From Tipula vernalis (lineage: Eukaryota; Arthropoda; Insecta; Diptera; Tipulidae): 64,000 bases of DNA. The notes under the pieces are model-generated. The model worked only from the letters and a program-made list of their open reading frames with translations, was not told the DNA's origin and ran no database searches. The DNA is taken from NCBI GenBank assembly GCA_958295665.1, contig OY282558.1, positions 463,176,995 through 463,240,994 on the forward strand. Direction: 5' to 3'. Both the position numbers and the translations under genes were made by a program. This document shows, in pieces, positions 36,492 through 49,400 of the stretch (within the stretch, counting starts at the first letter, position 1; each line of letters opens with the position of its first letter).

Positions 36492-37950
36492 GTATCTATA
36501 TCATGACTAAAATTGTTATCACTTTAGATGACAGATGTCAATAAGAAACAATTTGTTTTTGAAATTTAGGTTTTATTCACTACTTTCATTGTGAAATACC
36601 CATTGGCCAACCCTTTATAAATTTGCAAAAGAAAGAAAACATTTTTAAATAAAATTGAACGCATATTTTAAATATAAATTTAGCAGTTTCCCGTTTGCTT
36701 GAAGAAATTTTAGACCTTTTGTATTGAAATAGACAAATTTGATTAGTTTTAATTCAAATTTTTTTTATTTTGCTTGGATTATATTTCGTTTAAATTAAGG
36801 TAATTTTTGATGATATTGGAACTTATTTTTCTAAATAAAATTCACTATGTATTTCGCAAATAGAATATTATAATTTTAGTTAAAAGAAATATTTAATCCA
36901 AATTTCGCAAATTTAAATATTTAAGACATTTGATATTTGTTAATTAAAATTATACGTCCAATTTAATTTAAAAACTACGTCCAATTATACATATTTGCAA
37001 ACACATCGAATTATATGTAACTAACGTTTTACAAAAAGTTGAAAAGTAATTGAAAAAAGTTTAAGCTATATGCTGGCGTAAATGATAAACGTAAAACGAG
37101 CGTCGTTATAATGTCTTGGTTACTGAGCCCTTACATCATGAGGGATTTAATTTTTAAATCTATTTAATTTTGTTGTTTTGATTTTTTTAAATCGTGCTCC
37201 AGATGCACATAGAACAATAAAAATGTAGGAAGCTATACCAAAACAATGTGTGTAGAGTAAACAATTTGTTTTATCTGTGAAGTTAGATCAAAGTCGTTGT
37301 AATGCTGGGCTTATATTTTCGTCTTTAATACGTATTAATAATTTTAGTCTACCTGAAACTATGAAAAGATGTTTAATTTCCTTTTTATAAAGAAATTGTC
37401 CATTACGTACCCAACGTAAACATGACAACATATACTCAATAAAGGTATATTTTCATTCATTAAAATTCCTTGTGAGCTTTCATAACACAAATAAGAACAA
37501 AAAGCAACTGTGTTGCAGATCAATAAATAAATTGCAAATAATTTTTTGTTAAAATATATAATAGATACATTTTTAATATTAAAAATAAAAAATGTCAGAA
37601 TCCAATAAAACATAAAATAATAGTTGGATATGTATAAAAATATGTACATATCTATATAAGAATATAGATTCTAGACGAAACGAAATCAATAATATTTCAA
37701 TAAAAATACCATTTTTATACCATATCGTGCTTTCTGCAAAGCATTTTTTCACCAAACATAATTGTATATTTCTTTGTCTTTCATGGTTTGTTAAAACAAG
37801 AAGTACGAGATATTTTGTTTTTGGTTTTTAACGGTTTGGAATGTTGATGTATGCTGGAAGAATTTTAAATATCTAAAAATCCGAAAACAACATTTAGCAA
37901 ACTGGGCAAAAACCATTTGATAAAATGAAAAAATTAGAAAGTTTGTGATT
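36492..37950. other. AT-rich sequence, no gene recognised
   Basis: The first 130 bp may hold the outer end of the Tc1/mariner remnant (GGGTTGGCCAATGGGTATTT on the minus strand near 36,618), but no partner repeat was found. A 96-codon minus-strand frame at 37,359-37,649 is almost all Ile, Phe, Tyr and Leu from AT-rich codons; it matches nothing I know and is not called. Confidence 0.55.
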
Positions 37951-37953
37951 GTA

Positions 37954-38011
37954 ATGTCCTAGCCAAAGTGAACGTTATAACGAAATATAACGTTCACTTT
38001 GGCTAGAACAT
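37954..38011. repeat. 58-bp near-perfect hairpin
   Basis: Arms of 26 bp with one mismatch (core CTAGCCAAAGTGAACGTTAT and its complement) face each other across a 6-base loop, ACGAAA. No longer inverted repeat or protein accompanies it. Confidence 0.93.
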
Positions 38012-38810
38012 AGATAGATAAGTTTTTCAAAACTTTACAGAATACATATCTATTAAAATTTAAAATTGTTCATCAAATTGAATTCGATTTTTCCTCTTAA
38101 GTCTATATACAGGAAAAAACGAACAATTTTCTTTTTATATTGAATATTTTATTTCGTTCGTATACACTTCTCTATATCGGGTTTATGTTTATACATAAGT
38201 ATATAACGTCTATTTACGAGTATGTATGTATAGTACGTACACATACGAGTAGGAAATAACAAATTTTAATAAAACTTTAAAGTTTTTTTTTTTTTTTAAG
38301 TTTAAAGTACTAAAAATTTAATAGATTTTAAAGTGAATTAAAGTTTTGGATTATTGAGAAAGACAATTTTTATCAGGTTTCCAAATTGACAATATGCCTC
38401 GAAAAACTGTTTTATAGAGAAAACGAAATCAATAATAAATTTTAATGAAAGCGTAACTAAATGAAATAAATATTTTAATTTGAATAATGAAGTCTCAACC
38501 CACTCAAATTGTAAGATAAGCAGGCCTTTTCAAGAAATTAGGAAAAATTATTTAAAAATCAGCGGTTCGCTATTTGACCAAAATATTTCCTCAATTATTC
38601 TTCTGCTAAAGTTTAGTTAGTCAGAATCTTAATCCGGATATTCTGGAATTAAAGAAATGGCATTTACAAACAATATTTTTTTTGTTTGGTTCTCTATCAC
38701 TTTTCATCTTTCTATACTATTGTTAGAGGGATTGTCAAACTAGATCAAATAGCACTATCTCCTACATACATTGACATAAACGAATCTGTTGAAAAAGTGT
38801 ACTAGCGCAA
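38012..38810. other. AT-rich sequence, no gene recognised
   Basis: Nothing assignable. It includes TATGTATG/ACGAGT-type words near 38,200 and a poly-T run at 38,285. Confidence 0.6.
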
Positions 38811-38960
38811 CTTTTTAACTTTCTAATTTTTAACTTTTTAACTTTGGTTAACTTATCTTTTAATTTTAATATTTCAACTTTATAACTTTTAAACATTTTA
38901 ACTTTATCATTTTAAACTTTTTAACTTTTTTCAACCTTTTCAACCTTTTGAACTTCTTTA
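38811..38960. repeat. Degenerate AACTTTTTAA simple repeat
   Basis: AACTTTTTAACTTT-like words recur about every 10-15 bp across roughly 150 bp, with T-run length changes typical of slippage. Confidence 0.75.
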
Positions 38961-40863
38961 AAAAACTATTACTTTTAAAAGTTTGATGAAAGGCGAGAGT
39001 TTTTGCATCTACATGATTAGTTGTTGAACTTCAGTAATTAATTGTGAGAACCATAAAATAAGGCTCAATTTTTTATTCCGCTTTCAATTTTTGACCTTTT
39101 GTTGAATTGCGCTTTCTACTTTCAACCTATAGTTTAACGTATATGTGTTTAGATTAGGTTATCGCCTTCTAGTTGGTGTTGACTGGTTTATAATTGGGGA
39201 TTCACCGACTTTTATAGAAAACCAATATTGTGACCAAAATTAATTCTGCCCATATAAATTTTTCCCAGAATTTCCATCGAATACGGCAGTAAGTAGTACG
39301 ATTTTATTCTCCCAAAAGCTGCATTGACTCGGATCCTAATCGCAATGTACATATTTTAAAGCTTATGTGTGTCTGTAAAAAAAGCCTGTTTTCACAACAA
39401 ACTATCCAATATTTCTCGAAGTTGTTTTGTCCGCAGTTTGTCAAATAAAAGAAATAAATTCTCCAAAAATATTGTAGCTTAGTTGATTTTAGAAAATATT
39501 GATAACTTCCTTAATTTGTTTTAGAAATAGTAGGAAAATAGAATTGACGGGATGATTTATAGTAAAAGTTGGTTTTATTGTCAAATATTTCTAACGTTTA
39601 TATTATCTCAAAGGTTTTAATTCAATAAATTTGTATATTTTATCTTTCGGTAACTGAAACACAAGGATCCAACAGTACCGCTTTATACTCAACGCTATGA
39701 TTAAAGCAATGAGTCGCTACACGAAGAAACGTTTCATGGGTCAAATGTATATGTAAACGTTCCCTAATTTAAAACCTAGCAATTCTACAATTATGAAGAT
39801 TTGTATTTATGTAATGTGAACTCCTATTACCTCCTTTTTTAGTTTTAGAGATGGAACTTTCGATATAGATTTCAAAGTGAACAAACTAAAAAGGAAATAA
39901 GAGTGTCATACAACTTTTTAGATGTTTTCATTTAACTTGCCTTGTTATTTGTTTGTTAGGTCGTACTTTGTCATTTATATTTAATCCACTTGGCGATATC
40001 TTACATACTTTTCCACACTTATGTCGGTGATTACTGAAATTACAGGGATTCTGGCAAACTTTGAGGTTTCTAAGAAGTATAAGAGTGGTTAAATAAGTCA
40101 TGTCGCTTATGGATACCACTCAAGTCAATGTGAATACCCGGAGAGAATTGAGTCCTTTGAGGTGGGCTTAATATTTTGGCCGATTTTAAAATCCCTAGAA
40201 AAAATTTGGTAATTTGAAAGCTGCATAAATTAAAATATTTGATCCATTCATTTTATTCACTAGACATAGAGAAAGAAAATGTAAAAACTTTTCTAATTAC
40301 AACAAGAATTTGTTCCTTCGACAAAATTATCTTATTTAACTTTTGAACTGGAACAAAAACGTGCTTTTATAGAACTTACAAAGGCAAACAGTTACAAAAA
40401 AAAAAAAATAATAAATAAAAAAATATCTTACTGTATAAGAAACCAATATTACATTGTTTTTTTTTGTGAAATACTTGTTATTTTATTTTTTCACTTATTT
40501 AAGTTTTAATTAAAAAAAAAAGAGATAAATAAACTTCCTAAAACTATTTTTATTTGTTGAATTTAAAATGAACTTTCACATTTTCTTTGTGTGCATAGTT
40601 CTACTATAAAACCGAAAGTATAAAACGAACTAGTATTATGGCCCTTCATTGTTTCATGCGGCATTACCCGAATAAAACCAGACGTGTCAACAGGAAGAAA
40701 AATTGATTGGAATATTAGTATAGTACGAGCGAGCATATATGTAAAACAAAGAGTAACTGTTGTCGAAACGAAAGATACATGTAATATGCTGATGTTGAAA
40801 TATGTCTTTTTCTCATATACACGTATGTATATGTACATATGTTTCAAAAAATATTTATGTTTA
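38961..40863. other. AT-rich sequence, no gene recognised
   Basis: Two short minus-strand frames (63 codons at 39,928-40,119 and 94 codons at 40,563-40,847) have no recognisable motif and no supporting splice or promoter signal. They are left uncalled. Confidence 0.55.
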
Positions 40864-40888
40864 CAGGGTGGCTGAGACCAAATGTTAC
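40864..40888 (+). repeat. Left terminal inverted repeat of the DD37D element
   Basis: Begins CAGGGTGGCTGAGACCAAAT directly after TA. It is the presumed binding and cleavage site for the encoded transposase. Confidence 0.95.
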
Positions 40889-41023
40889 TAACTTCACTCT
40901 GCTGTCATTTGTGTAGTTGTCATTTTCGCGCATTAATTTTTTGACAGATTGAAGTTTGGTTAGTTGTTTATATGTGGTCAATTAATAATTGTTCTAAATT
41001 AATATCTTAATAAAAAAATCGTA

Positions 41024-42055
41024 ATGGAATTCAAACGTAATAGTGTAATTGCACTGTATTTGGGTGGAAATTCACAAACAGCAATAGTTCGTCAGCTCCA
41101 GCATTTGAATGTGAATAAAATGTTTGTGTATCGAACCATAACTCGATACAACGAAACTGGTAGCATCGCTAAACGCAACAGAGGCGGTCCTAAAAAGACA
41201 GCAACATCAAAAGAAATGATACGAAAGGTGAAGAAACGAATCCAACGAAATCCTCGTCAAAGTGCCAATCAATTAGCCGCACGTCTACATGTTTCACGAT
41301 ACAGCATTCAAACCATATTGAAAAATGAACTACACTTGAAGCCCTACAAGATACAAAAAGTTCAAGATCTTACGGAGGCACAAAAAAAAGTTAGGCTTGA
41401 AAGAACACGAGCATTGAAGGCCTTGGCCGAACGTGATGAGATTCCAAAAATTGTCTTTTCTGATGAGAAAATTTTCACCATTCAACAGCATGTGAATAAA
41501 CAAAATGATCGTGTTTGGTTAGAGGACAAGTCCAACGATAATTTGGACACAAGAGTTGCCATGCGCAAGCAATCACCAGCTTATGTTATGGTTTGGGCTG
41601 CAGTTACTGCAGATGGACGCACTCCTCTGGTTTTCATCGAACATGGAGTCAAGGTAAACCAAGAGATGTACCGCCAAAAGATCCTAAACGATGCTTTGCT
41701 ACCTTGGGCACGTAAACACTTTGGTACGAACCGTTGGACATTCCAACAGGACTCGGCACCGTCACACAAAGCTCGAGCGACACAGCAATTTTTACAAAAT
41801 TGCGTTCCGCGGCTGATTTCGTCGAAAGAATGGCCACCATATTCACCAGACTTGAATCCCATGGATTTCTCCATATGGTCCATTTTGGAGAGTAAGGTGT
41901 CCACTAAAAAATACGAAAGTGTTGATGCATTGAAGTCAGCTCTTGTTCGAGAATGGAATAAAATTCCGCAAGCCCACGTTCGGTCAGCATGCAATGCTTT
42001 CTATGGAAGACTGAATCAAATAATCAAAGCCAAAGAAGGTCATATCGAGCAGTAA
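41024..42055 (+). CDS. Transposase, Tc1/mariner superfamily, DD37D type, intact
   Basis: This 343-residue protein would cut and rejoin DNA at the element's terminal repeats in the nucleus. Residues 1-50 and about 65-115 form two helix-turn-helix regions for repeat binding, joined by a basic linker with RNRGGPKK (51-58). The DDE/D domain spans about 143-300: Asp147 in VFSDEKIF, Asp243 in FQQDSAPSH, and Asp281 in SPDLNPMD. Exactly 37 residues separate the last two, and the third acid is Asp rather than the Glu of classical Tc1. The start ATG has G at -3 and +4 and lies 135 bp inside the left repeat end. The length is normal for the family, with no stop or frameshift. An AATAAA follows at 42,106. 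No catalytic acid is missing, so the protein is plausibly active; expression is unknown. Confidence 0.95.
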   Translation: MEFKRNSVIALYLGGNSQTAIVRQLQHLNVNKMFVYRTITRYNETGSIAKRNRGGPKKTATSKEMIRKVKKRIQRNPRQSANQLAARLHVSRYSIQTILKNELHLKPYKIQKVQDLTEAQKKVRLERTRALKALAERDEIPKIVFSDEKIFTIQQHVNKQNDRVWLEDKSNDNLDTRVAMRKQSPAYVMVWAAVTADGRTPLVFIEHGVKVNQEMYRQKILNDALLPWARKHFGTNRWTFQQDSAPSHKARATQQFLQNCVPRLISSKEWPPYSPDLNPMDFSIWSILESKVSTKKYESVDALKSALVREWNKIPQAHVRSACNAFYGRLNQIIKAKEGHIEQ

Positions 42056-42105
42056 CATGTTTTTCATAAAATGTAATATGTTTTCAACATATTCCACGAA
42101 ATTTC

Positions 42106-42111
42106 AATAAA
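42106..42111 (+). promoter_or_regulatory. Candidate polyadenylation signal of the transposase gene
   Basis: AATAAA stands 50 bp after the stop codon and inside the right end of the element. The sequence is AT-rich, so the match alone is weak, but its position fits. Confidence 0.45.
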
Positions 42112-42150
42112 AAATAATCAAAATTAAAAAAATTACAGCGTTTTCATTTG

Positions 42151-42175
42151 GTAACACTTGGTCTCAGCCACCCTG
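42151..42175 (-). repeat. Right terminal inverted repeat of the DD37D element
   Basis: This is the complement of the left repeat with a single mismatch (G for A in CCAAGTGTTAC versus CCAAATGTTAC), followed by TA. Confidence 0.95.
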
Positions 42176-42177
42176 TA

Positions 42178-44580
42178 TATATTTAACACTAAGAGCTTTT
42201 TATTTGAATCTGGATTGAAATCTGTAGAATAATGCTTTCTCATTTATAAATAGATTACACAAGAATTGAAGAAATCTGTTAGGTTTTCAGCAAGAAGACT
42301 AATTACAGCAATAGATGTTACTGTAATAGCAAATCTTTTGAGATTAGTAGTTTTATCAGGGTGATATTTATGTTTAAATAAACAAAATGTTGTTTGTTTA
42401 TATGGTATATACACAAATAGACCTTCAATTTTAAAATCACAAATATTTGGAATTTTAAAGGATTAGGCAACAATAATGTTAAGTGAGACATTTAGTTGTT
42501 TGTCTTTTGCTTATTCTTATTCTAAAACCTCGTCAAGCTTTGTGCGGTTTTCCATAACTAATATCATATTAATTTGAATGTTTCCTTAAAATCTAAGCCT
42601 TTAGCTTTTTAAGAAGTTTAGTAGTGTACAATCTGATACTAGTAGTTGAGGTTTGATAATTTTTAAAACTTTTAGTGATATGCGAAGTGACCTGTATTTG
42701 GGATTTTAGCATCAATAATATATTATTTCAGACATTTTAAAGAAATATTCTACGATTTCCTTAAACAATTACTTACATATTACAATATTTTTGTGGCTTT
42801 TCTTAATCTTAAAATATCATAAAGCTTAGTATAATTTTATAAGACTAACATGTCATTACTGTCAAACCAGCATTACATTTCATGCTTCTATAAAAATTTA
42901 ATAGTATTAACCTACATCGTTGCCCAAGCATGGCACAAATAAAACTCAATTAGATAGATAGATTTGGTAGTAACATCGCTTCACCATAGGATTTTGACAG
43001 CAGCAACATATCATACTCGCTTTCATGTAAAAAGAGTTTTTAAATAACGCTAGAATATTATACCAAATTACCTAAAATATCACTTAGTATATTATTAATT
43101 GTTATTAGTGTATTATATAATTATTAGTGTATTCAAATTAATTTACTTCAATGCTTCGTTCACTGTAATGAATTAGCCCAGTATTCTTAATTAGTCCCGG
43201 TATGAGGCATGAAGAAAATTTTTTGCAATTGTTTTTGTATGAGTAAGTTAAAAATATGGCAACAAATGGAGCTTAACCGCTAAAAGCACAATGATTTGAT
43301 ATGTCATTAGATTTGATAACTCAAACGTAAAACCAACGCCAGTGTCAAGTTTTAGTTAAACATTTGATTTAAAAAGGGTATTTGAATTAAAATATTTGAA
43401 TCTGAAACCGAATTGGTTAAAGCATTTCGTAAAATAAGCAATTTATGTTTAGCTATTTCTAAACGCAAACGCTCATATTACTCTGTAAATTTGCCATAAC
43501 TAAAATAGCGTTATTAACGTTGTCATGTTGAAAGCTTATTTGAGCTTTGTCTTGTTTTAGGTTAAAGCTATAAAATAATAATATATAAGCTAATCTTAAC
43601 TAAATCACAAGTTTATTTGAAATTGGTTTAACAACAGCAAAGTCTCATTTAGAATGTTGACAACAATTGGATTAAATAAAAAGTTCATGTCGAGTGTAAG
43701 AGAGAGCTAGAATTTCAAATCGATGTACTTAAAGTGTTACTTAAGATAATATAATCGTTGTGTATTTTTACCTTTGGTATAAACATAAAAGCTTAACTTG
43801 GCGGAATTACTAGAACCGATTGAAAAACCGTTGTAACAAATAATGTTATACTTTTGTAAAAGAGGGACTGCCGATGGTATTCCCTTCCAACCTTGTCCCT
43901 CTCGAATATGAAACCGCTAATACGATTTAAATAATTCTAAAATATAAGCATCTCCGCCATCGGAAGTATTATCACTGCCTTGAACGTACAGAAAAATTCA
44001 TTCACGCGATGAAAATATCGATATATTTGGAAATAAAAAATTTCCACTGTTAAATAAAGTGAAGAAGCTCACGGGTTATTTAGATATTACCGATAGAACT
44101 TACCTATTTTGGAAGAGTTAGCAGTAAATTTTAGATTTAAACCTGATAAGAAAAGTTAAAAGAATTTTGGAGTAGTAATCACAATATTGCTTCAAATCAG
44201 ATAACTCATGTTATTTTTCCATTAGGTAATGTTCAAAACCATTTGTATCCAAAACGTGTTTTAGAATTCAAAAAAATGATGTTGACAATGGTAGGGCCTT
44301 TCAAACAAATATACATTTGCTAACTTGTATGTGAAATAAAATCGGATGGCAAAGGTAAATGGTTATGTGCAAATTAAGACTATGGCCAGCACTCCGATTA
44401 GATCAATTAACAAACAAAACCTGTAAATTTTGACTCTTCACCTTTAGTGGCACTAAAATACCGGTTTATCAGGACAGTCTTTCATCATAGCCTAAACTTG
44501 TCTAAAAAAATTCTGCTTTGTAGATTAGCATAATGTGTTTTGAATATTAATCGGTTGGCGGAATGACGTCCATTGATTAA
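42178..44580. other. AT-rich sequence, no gene recognised
   Basis: Only short frames. A small inverted pair, AGAGGGAC...GTCCCTCT near 43,860-43,910, is too short to interpret. Confidence 0.6.
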
Positions 44581-44586
44581 GTCACG

Positions 44587-46453
44587 CGGTTTTCACCCCT
44601 TGCAAAATTGATTGATTGATTTTCATTTATCAGAGTGTACGACCAAGCCTAAGCAAGACTCTGGCGGGCCCTCCGTACACATAACAAAACCGAAGGAAAG
44701 GAAAGGTATGTTAGCAACAAAGAATCAACCAGGTTCCAGACACCGAAGTAGTTGATAGTTAGTAAATTTGTTAGTAATATATTTTTAGTAAATTATTTAG
44801 CACAAGATAATACAATTTAAAGTTCATCTACTCCTAAAATTCCTGTAAAGTTGTTTCAAGTTCTTCAAGAATTTCCTAGATTTAAAATATGCGTTAATCC
44901 TTTATACTAACTATTCTAAAATTGATTAAGTATAAGTTTAATTCTCTGAAGTAAATTATAGATTAATCTTTATGACTTAAAATAAATTAACATTAATAGT
45001 TTGACAATAATTAAACCAAGTACCACCCGCCCATCGTACTGTCACCTCAGCCAGGGCCATCTTGGTCAAGTTTCTCAGGTGTTTTCTAAACTAAAACCAT
45101 TTTAACTAACCAATATCAATAACTAATACTAGTATGAACATTAACACCAATACCAACATAACTACCCAAACCTAGTTTACTTCACCATTAATTCTTTATT
45201 TAAAATAGCAGCCCTTAACACCCATAAAGAAAAAAAATTAAATTCAGTATCTAAATTGAAGGACAGTAAATTAAACACCAACTAGAAAACCTAAAATTCA
45301 AGATGCATTAAAAATTTTAATTCTAAATTATGAACTTTAAACACTAAATTTCTTCTAAATTCTAAAATCTAAAACTAAAAATCTGAAACCCTATAAAATT
45401 TAATTTCTAATTCTTTAGCTTAACTTCTTTAGCTTTACTACTCCAGAAATTAAAGAAATTAATTAACAAATTCCAGGAATAGCACTAAAACCAAAAATGT
45501 TCTTCAATTCAAACGTACTCAATTATACAAAGTATAAGAATCCCAGTTAAATTGAACACAAATCAATCTGTGCTGCATCCACACAAAACACAATACACTT
45601 TTGGTAAACGAAATAATTTCCAGTTTTATACCACAAATATAAACACATACCTATTTATTAGAGTAGAAAAATGAAACAAAACAATATGTTTTACAAATGG
45701 CCATGTATATATCAGAAATATTTGACTGCCTATACCAAAACCAGCAAAAATGTCTACACATCGTCCATCTCACTCTTCATAGAGATCCCTTCAAAAAATG
45801 CACTCCATACCTTTCAACATATTGTTTTTCTTATAATATTTAAGCAAAAACAACAAAAACAGATTTGTGTATATAATATGTATACAAATATAGCCGTCGG
45901 TTCTGACTTTACACAACCCTTACCATAGCAAATCATGTAATAAAATAAAACGAAACAATAAAAATTTTATACAAATTTATATCACATATCCATATATATG
46001 TACATAGACCAGTATATAGTATGTGGTATGAAAATACCTCTAACGATATCTGGATAGAACCGTTATGATTTTTTGAACACATCTTTCCTTGTTGATGTAT
46101 TTCGTCAACTAATTTTTAAAACACTTCTACTACACTATTCACAACACGAACTATTTATTACACCATACACAAATATGACTATAATTATTACCATTTTGTA
46201 CCAAAAACTAAACACAAAAATAAAACACACAAAATATGATCACAAACTTTCACCATTTTTGCACTTGTTTCTTATAAATGAATTATATATAAAAACTGTT
46301 AATAAAACTTGGTATATATAAATAAATTATATATAAATACTTTATATCAAAACTAAAAGCAAACAAAATTAAATTTTCGAAAAAGACGGCAAAACACGTC
46401 TTTCTTCTTCGAGCGACAATGACAGACCAACACGGTTTTCACCCCTTGCAAAA
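44587..46453. other. 1.8-kb segment bounded by 21-bp direct repeats, nature unknown
   Basis: The 21-bp word CGGTTTTCACCCCTTGCAAA(A) occurs at 44,587-44,607 and 46,433-46,453. Just inside the left copy is a GC-richer patch (44,631-44,690) with the inverted pair GTGTACG/CGTACAC and a GGGCCC palindrome; just inside the right copy is GACG...CGTC. The interior (44,760-46,380) is AT-rich with many CTAAATTCTAAA-like words and no recognisable protein. It could be an inserted non-autonomous element whose target duplication is the 21-mer, or two pieces of an older duplication. No terminal motif decides. Confidence 0.5.
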
Positions 46454-49400
46454 GAAAAAAAAAAATCTTTAATCGAACATTAAGGCTATTTTATTTTATA
46501 AAAGCCTTCTTCCGCCTTCTAAGTTAAAACAAAAACATTCCTAACTAGCTAATTAGTACCACAATATTACTATTCAAACATTAAATACAAACGCTAATAT
46601 TTAATGTCTGATAGCACAAGCAGCTCCATATGCAACAGTATTTACGAGTACGTCGGAAAATTAAAAAAAATTATCATTTTATATAGTTTTAAAAATTTTA
46701 AGATTAAGCGAAACACATAGTATGTATATATCCAACATATCCATAAACTAATGTGTTTTTTATTCTAATTACTAGATAAGAGAGGTACAAAGCTTCTAAT
46801 TTAAAAAAAAAAAATAAAAGTAGAAAAATTGTAACGAGCAAGCAAAACATTAAAGGATTTTCGAGTGAATTTGAAAATATTATTTTCATACCTAGGCGAA
46901 ATGTTTATTTTTTATTTTTTTGATTAACGACTGAAAAACTTTTTAGTATGGAAAACCGTTTTTGTTGTTGCCTATTGAAATATGTCTGTATAGGGTTACA
47001 TTTTGACAATATTTTACTATCTAAATGTAAGTGAAGGAGTTAGCTTAACAAAAAATAAAATTTTGTTTGTTGTAATGTAAATTGTTGATATGATATTTTG
47101 CAACTCATTAAAATATAATTAACTTTAGATTGTTTATTAATAAATAAATAATTAACAAAGTTTGAGAAAAAAAAAATTTGCGTTGACGGAATTAGTTTGA
47201 AACAAAAGTTTAATAATGGAGTAATGTACATACATATATTGTATTTATGACGAATTGACAGAAAATTTATTTCAGATGAACAAAAATGTAAAACTTAAAT
47301 ATTACAATGGTTTTATACTTTATTACATTTTATTACTTCTATCGATCTGATTTGGCTTAGTTAAAATATATAAATCCAGACTTAATTAAATCAAAATTTA
47401 CATTTTTCAAACTATTGATTTTGTCGTTTGTCTCCTTCAAAATTTATATGCTTGTTCGTAGATGAAAGGAAAAATCGTAGAAATGTTAAATGAATTGATA
47501 TATGATATATGATATTTAGTTATGATATATGATGTTAGTTGCAGTATTTGCCACTCTGCCTTCCTTTATGCTGCACTCTAGTGTCACCTTGGTTAGTTTA
47601 ATCATATCGCGATGGTTGGTTATTTAATGGTGAGTTTCTCTATTTGTTTTCAATGTTGGCCAATATTTCTGACCGTTTATTTACCGTAGAACTTTATCAT
47701 ATTACAAAACTAATAAATAATTCTAACAGAATAACTGTTTTCACTGCCACATGCAAAATGTATTTGGCGTGAGATTACCTGCCAAACGATACCTGAGCAG
47801 TATCTTTATATAAATTTTGAACATGAGTGTCGTGCGTCAGTTATATTTTTTTTTAAATATTTTTAAATATTAACACTAAGTACAACACAACACTTAAAAA
47901 TACTGTATACGCATTATGTCACAGCACTAAGCAAAACAATAACTAGTTTTTGTGGGATTTCTTTTTAAAATTTTATTATTAGAGATGCAAAAAAAAAACA
48001 CAAATTAAACTGCAAAATATGAAAACAAATAAATGCTGAATAATTTCTTGTGACCCTTGCAGACTGCAATGCTAAGCGGCTTTGGTGAGTTTCCTATTTT
48101 GATAATTTTCCTTCAGTAATGAAATACCAAATACTATATTAAAGACCTGTTACAGTAAATCCTGTAAAACCTAAATAGCTGTAAAAATGGGCCAACTTAT
48201 ATTGAAACTTGTAAGAAGCTTTGGAAATTCATTATTTGTTAAGCACCTATGATCGTAAAAAATTACGATACGCTTAACTTGTGATATTTCGTTTACGATT
48301 TTCAATAAAAATCTCTCTTTCTAACTTTCCCAATGGAAAATGCAAAAATATATTATGTACATACGTACAAACTCGTTTATGGCATGTTAACACGCTATAA
48401 GTGTTGTAAAAAATTCGATATATACATTCTATACACAGATTATAGCCAGACATACGCAAAATAAATTCACTGAGACAGTAAATAATATCAAAATTTTAAT
48501 TTTTTTCAATCCCCATAAGACATGTAATGTCAAAGGTCATGGTAGCGGAAAAAACATGTGCATACAGATGGATGTTTGTGTGTATATATAAAATGAAATA
48601 TAAGCTTTACATATCATTAATGTTTGTGTGAGTATCAAACTGGGATGTTTTGAATAAGTTTTGTTAGAAAATACATAGAACATTCATCTATATTTGAAGA
48701 ACTTCCAACAAAGTTTTAATAACTTTTAAACAAATTAATAATATTTTTGGCAAAAATAGACAATCAAAGTTAAATTAAGTTGAAAAGAAACAACAAAATA
48801 AATAAATTACATTTTTTTTGTAAATGATCAGTATTATTTTCGTTTCCTTTCAAATAAATTTCGAACAATTACTTTTAATAAGGCTTTGAAATGTTTTATA
48901 GTCTTCCTGCGACCTCCATCATAAATTTTACTAATGACGAACAATTAAAATTTGAAATGATTTTGTTATAAAATAATTCTGTACTTGTGCGATTTTATTC
49001 AATTACGTAATACATCACAGATGTATACTGAACAAAAACCACCAGAAAAGTATTTTCGAGCCACAATTACTAGGAAGACTATGTAACAATTTAACAATGG
49101 AATTATGCTGTATTTAGTAAATTGATAAAATATAGAGTGAGCCATAATTAGATGAACGATTAAAAGGTGGGGTTATTTTGATATTGGACATTTCTCAGTC
49201 AGGTCTGAATTGATTTAAATATCGTTGTGTCAAAGCACCAGCAGAAATTTCCATGTGAAAACACCTATTTTAATAGTATTTATTTTAAAGGTTATTGAAA
49301 ATTAAAACTTAGCTTTAAAATCCTTTTCTACGTCATTTAAGCTAGTTTGTAATAATTTATCAAAAAATTTTTAATATCCAGAAGTAACTTAGGTTTCCTT

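Larger units (their letters stand above)
40864..42175 (+). mobile_element. Complete 1,312-bp Tc1/mariner-superfamily element (DD37D, maT-like)
   Basis: The ends are 25-bp inverted repeats beginning CAGGGTGGCTGAGACCAA, with one mismatch between left (40,864-40,888) and right (42,151-42,175). TA flanks both sides (40,862-40,863 and 42,176-42,177), the target duplication of this superfamily. One uninterrupted transposase frame fills the centre. The matching ends, intact frame and clean TA duplication all point to recent insertion. The catalytic spacing DD37D is that of the maT group; assignment to that group is by spacing and general likeness, not by database search. Confidence 0.95.

Noticed and set aside
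37359..37649. 96-codon membrane-protein-like frame
   Set aside because: Composition is what AT-rich DNA gives by chance; no motif, start context or neighbour supports it.
41581..41994. 137-codon minus-strand frame
   Set aside because: It is the antisense shadow of the intact transposase.
44587..46453. LTR retrotransposon bounded by the 21-bp repeats
   Set aside because: Similarity stops at 21 bp, and no primer site, polypurine tract or gag-pol sequence is visible.
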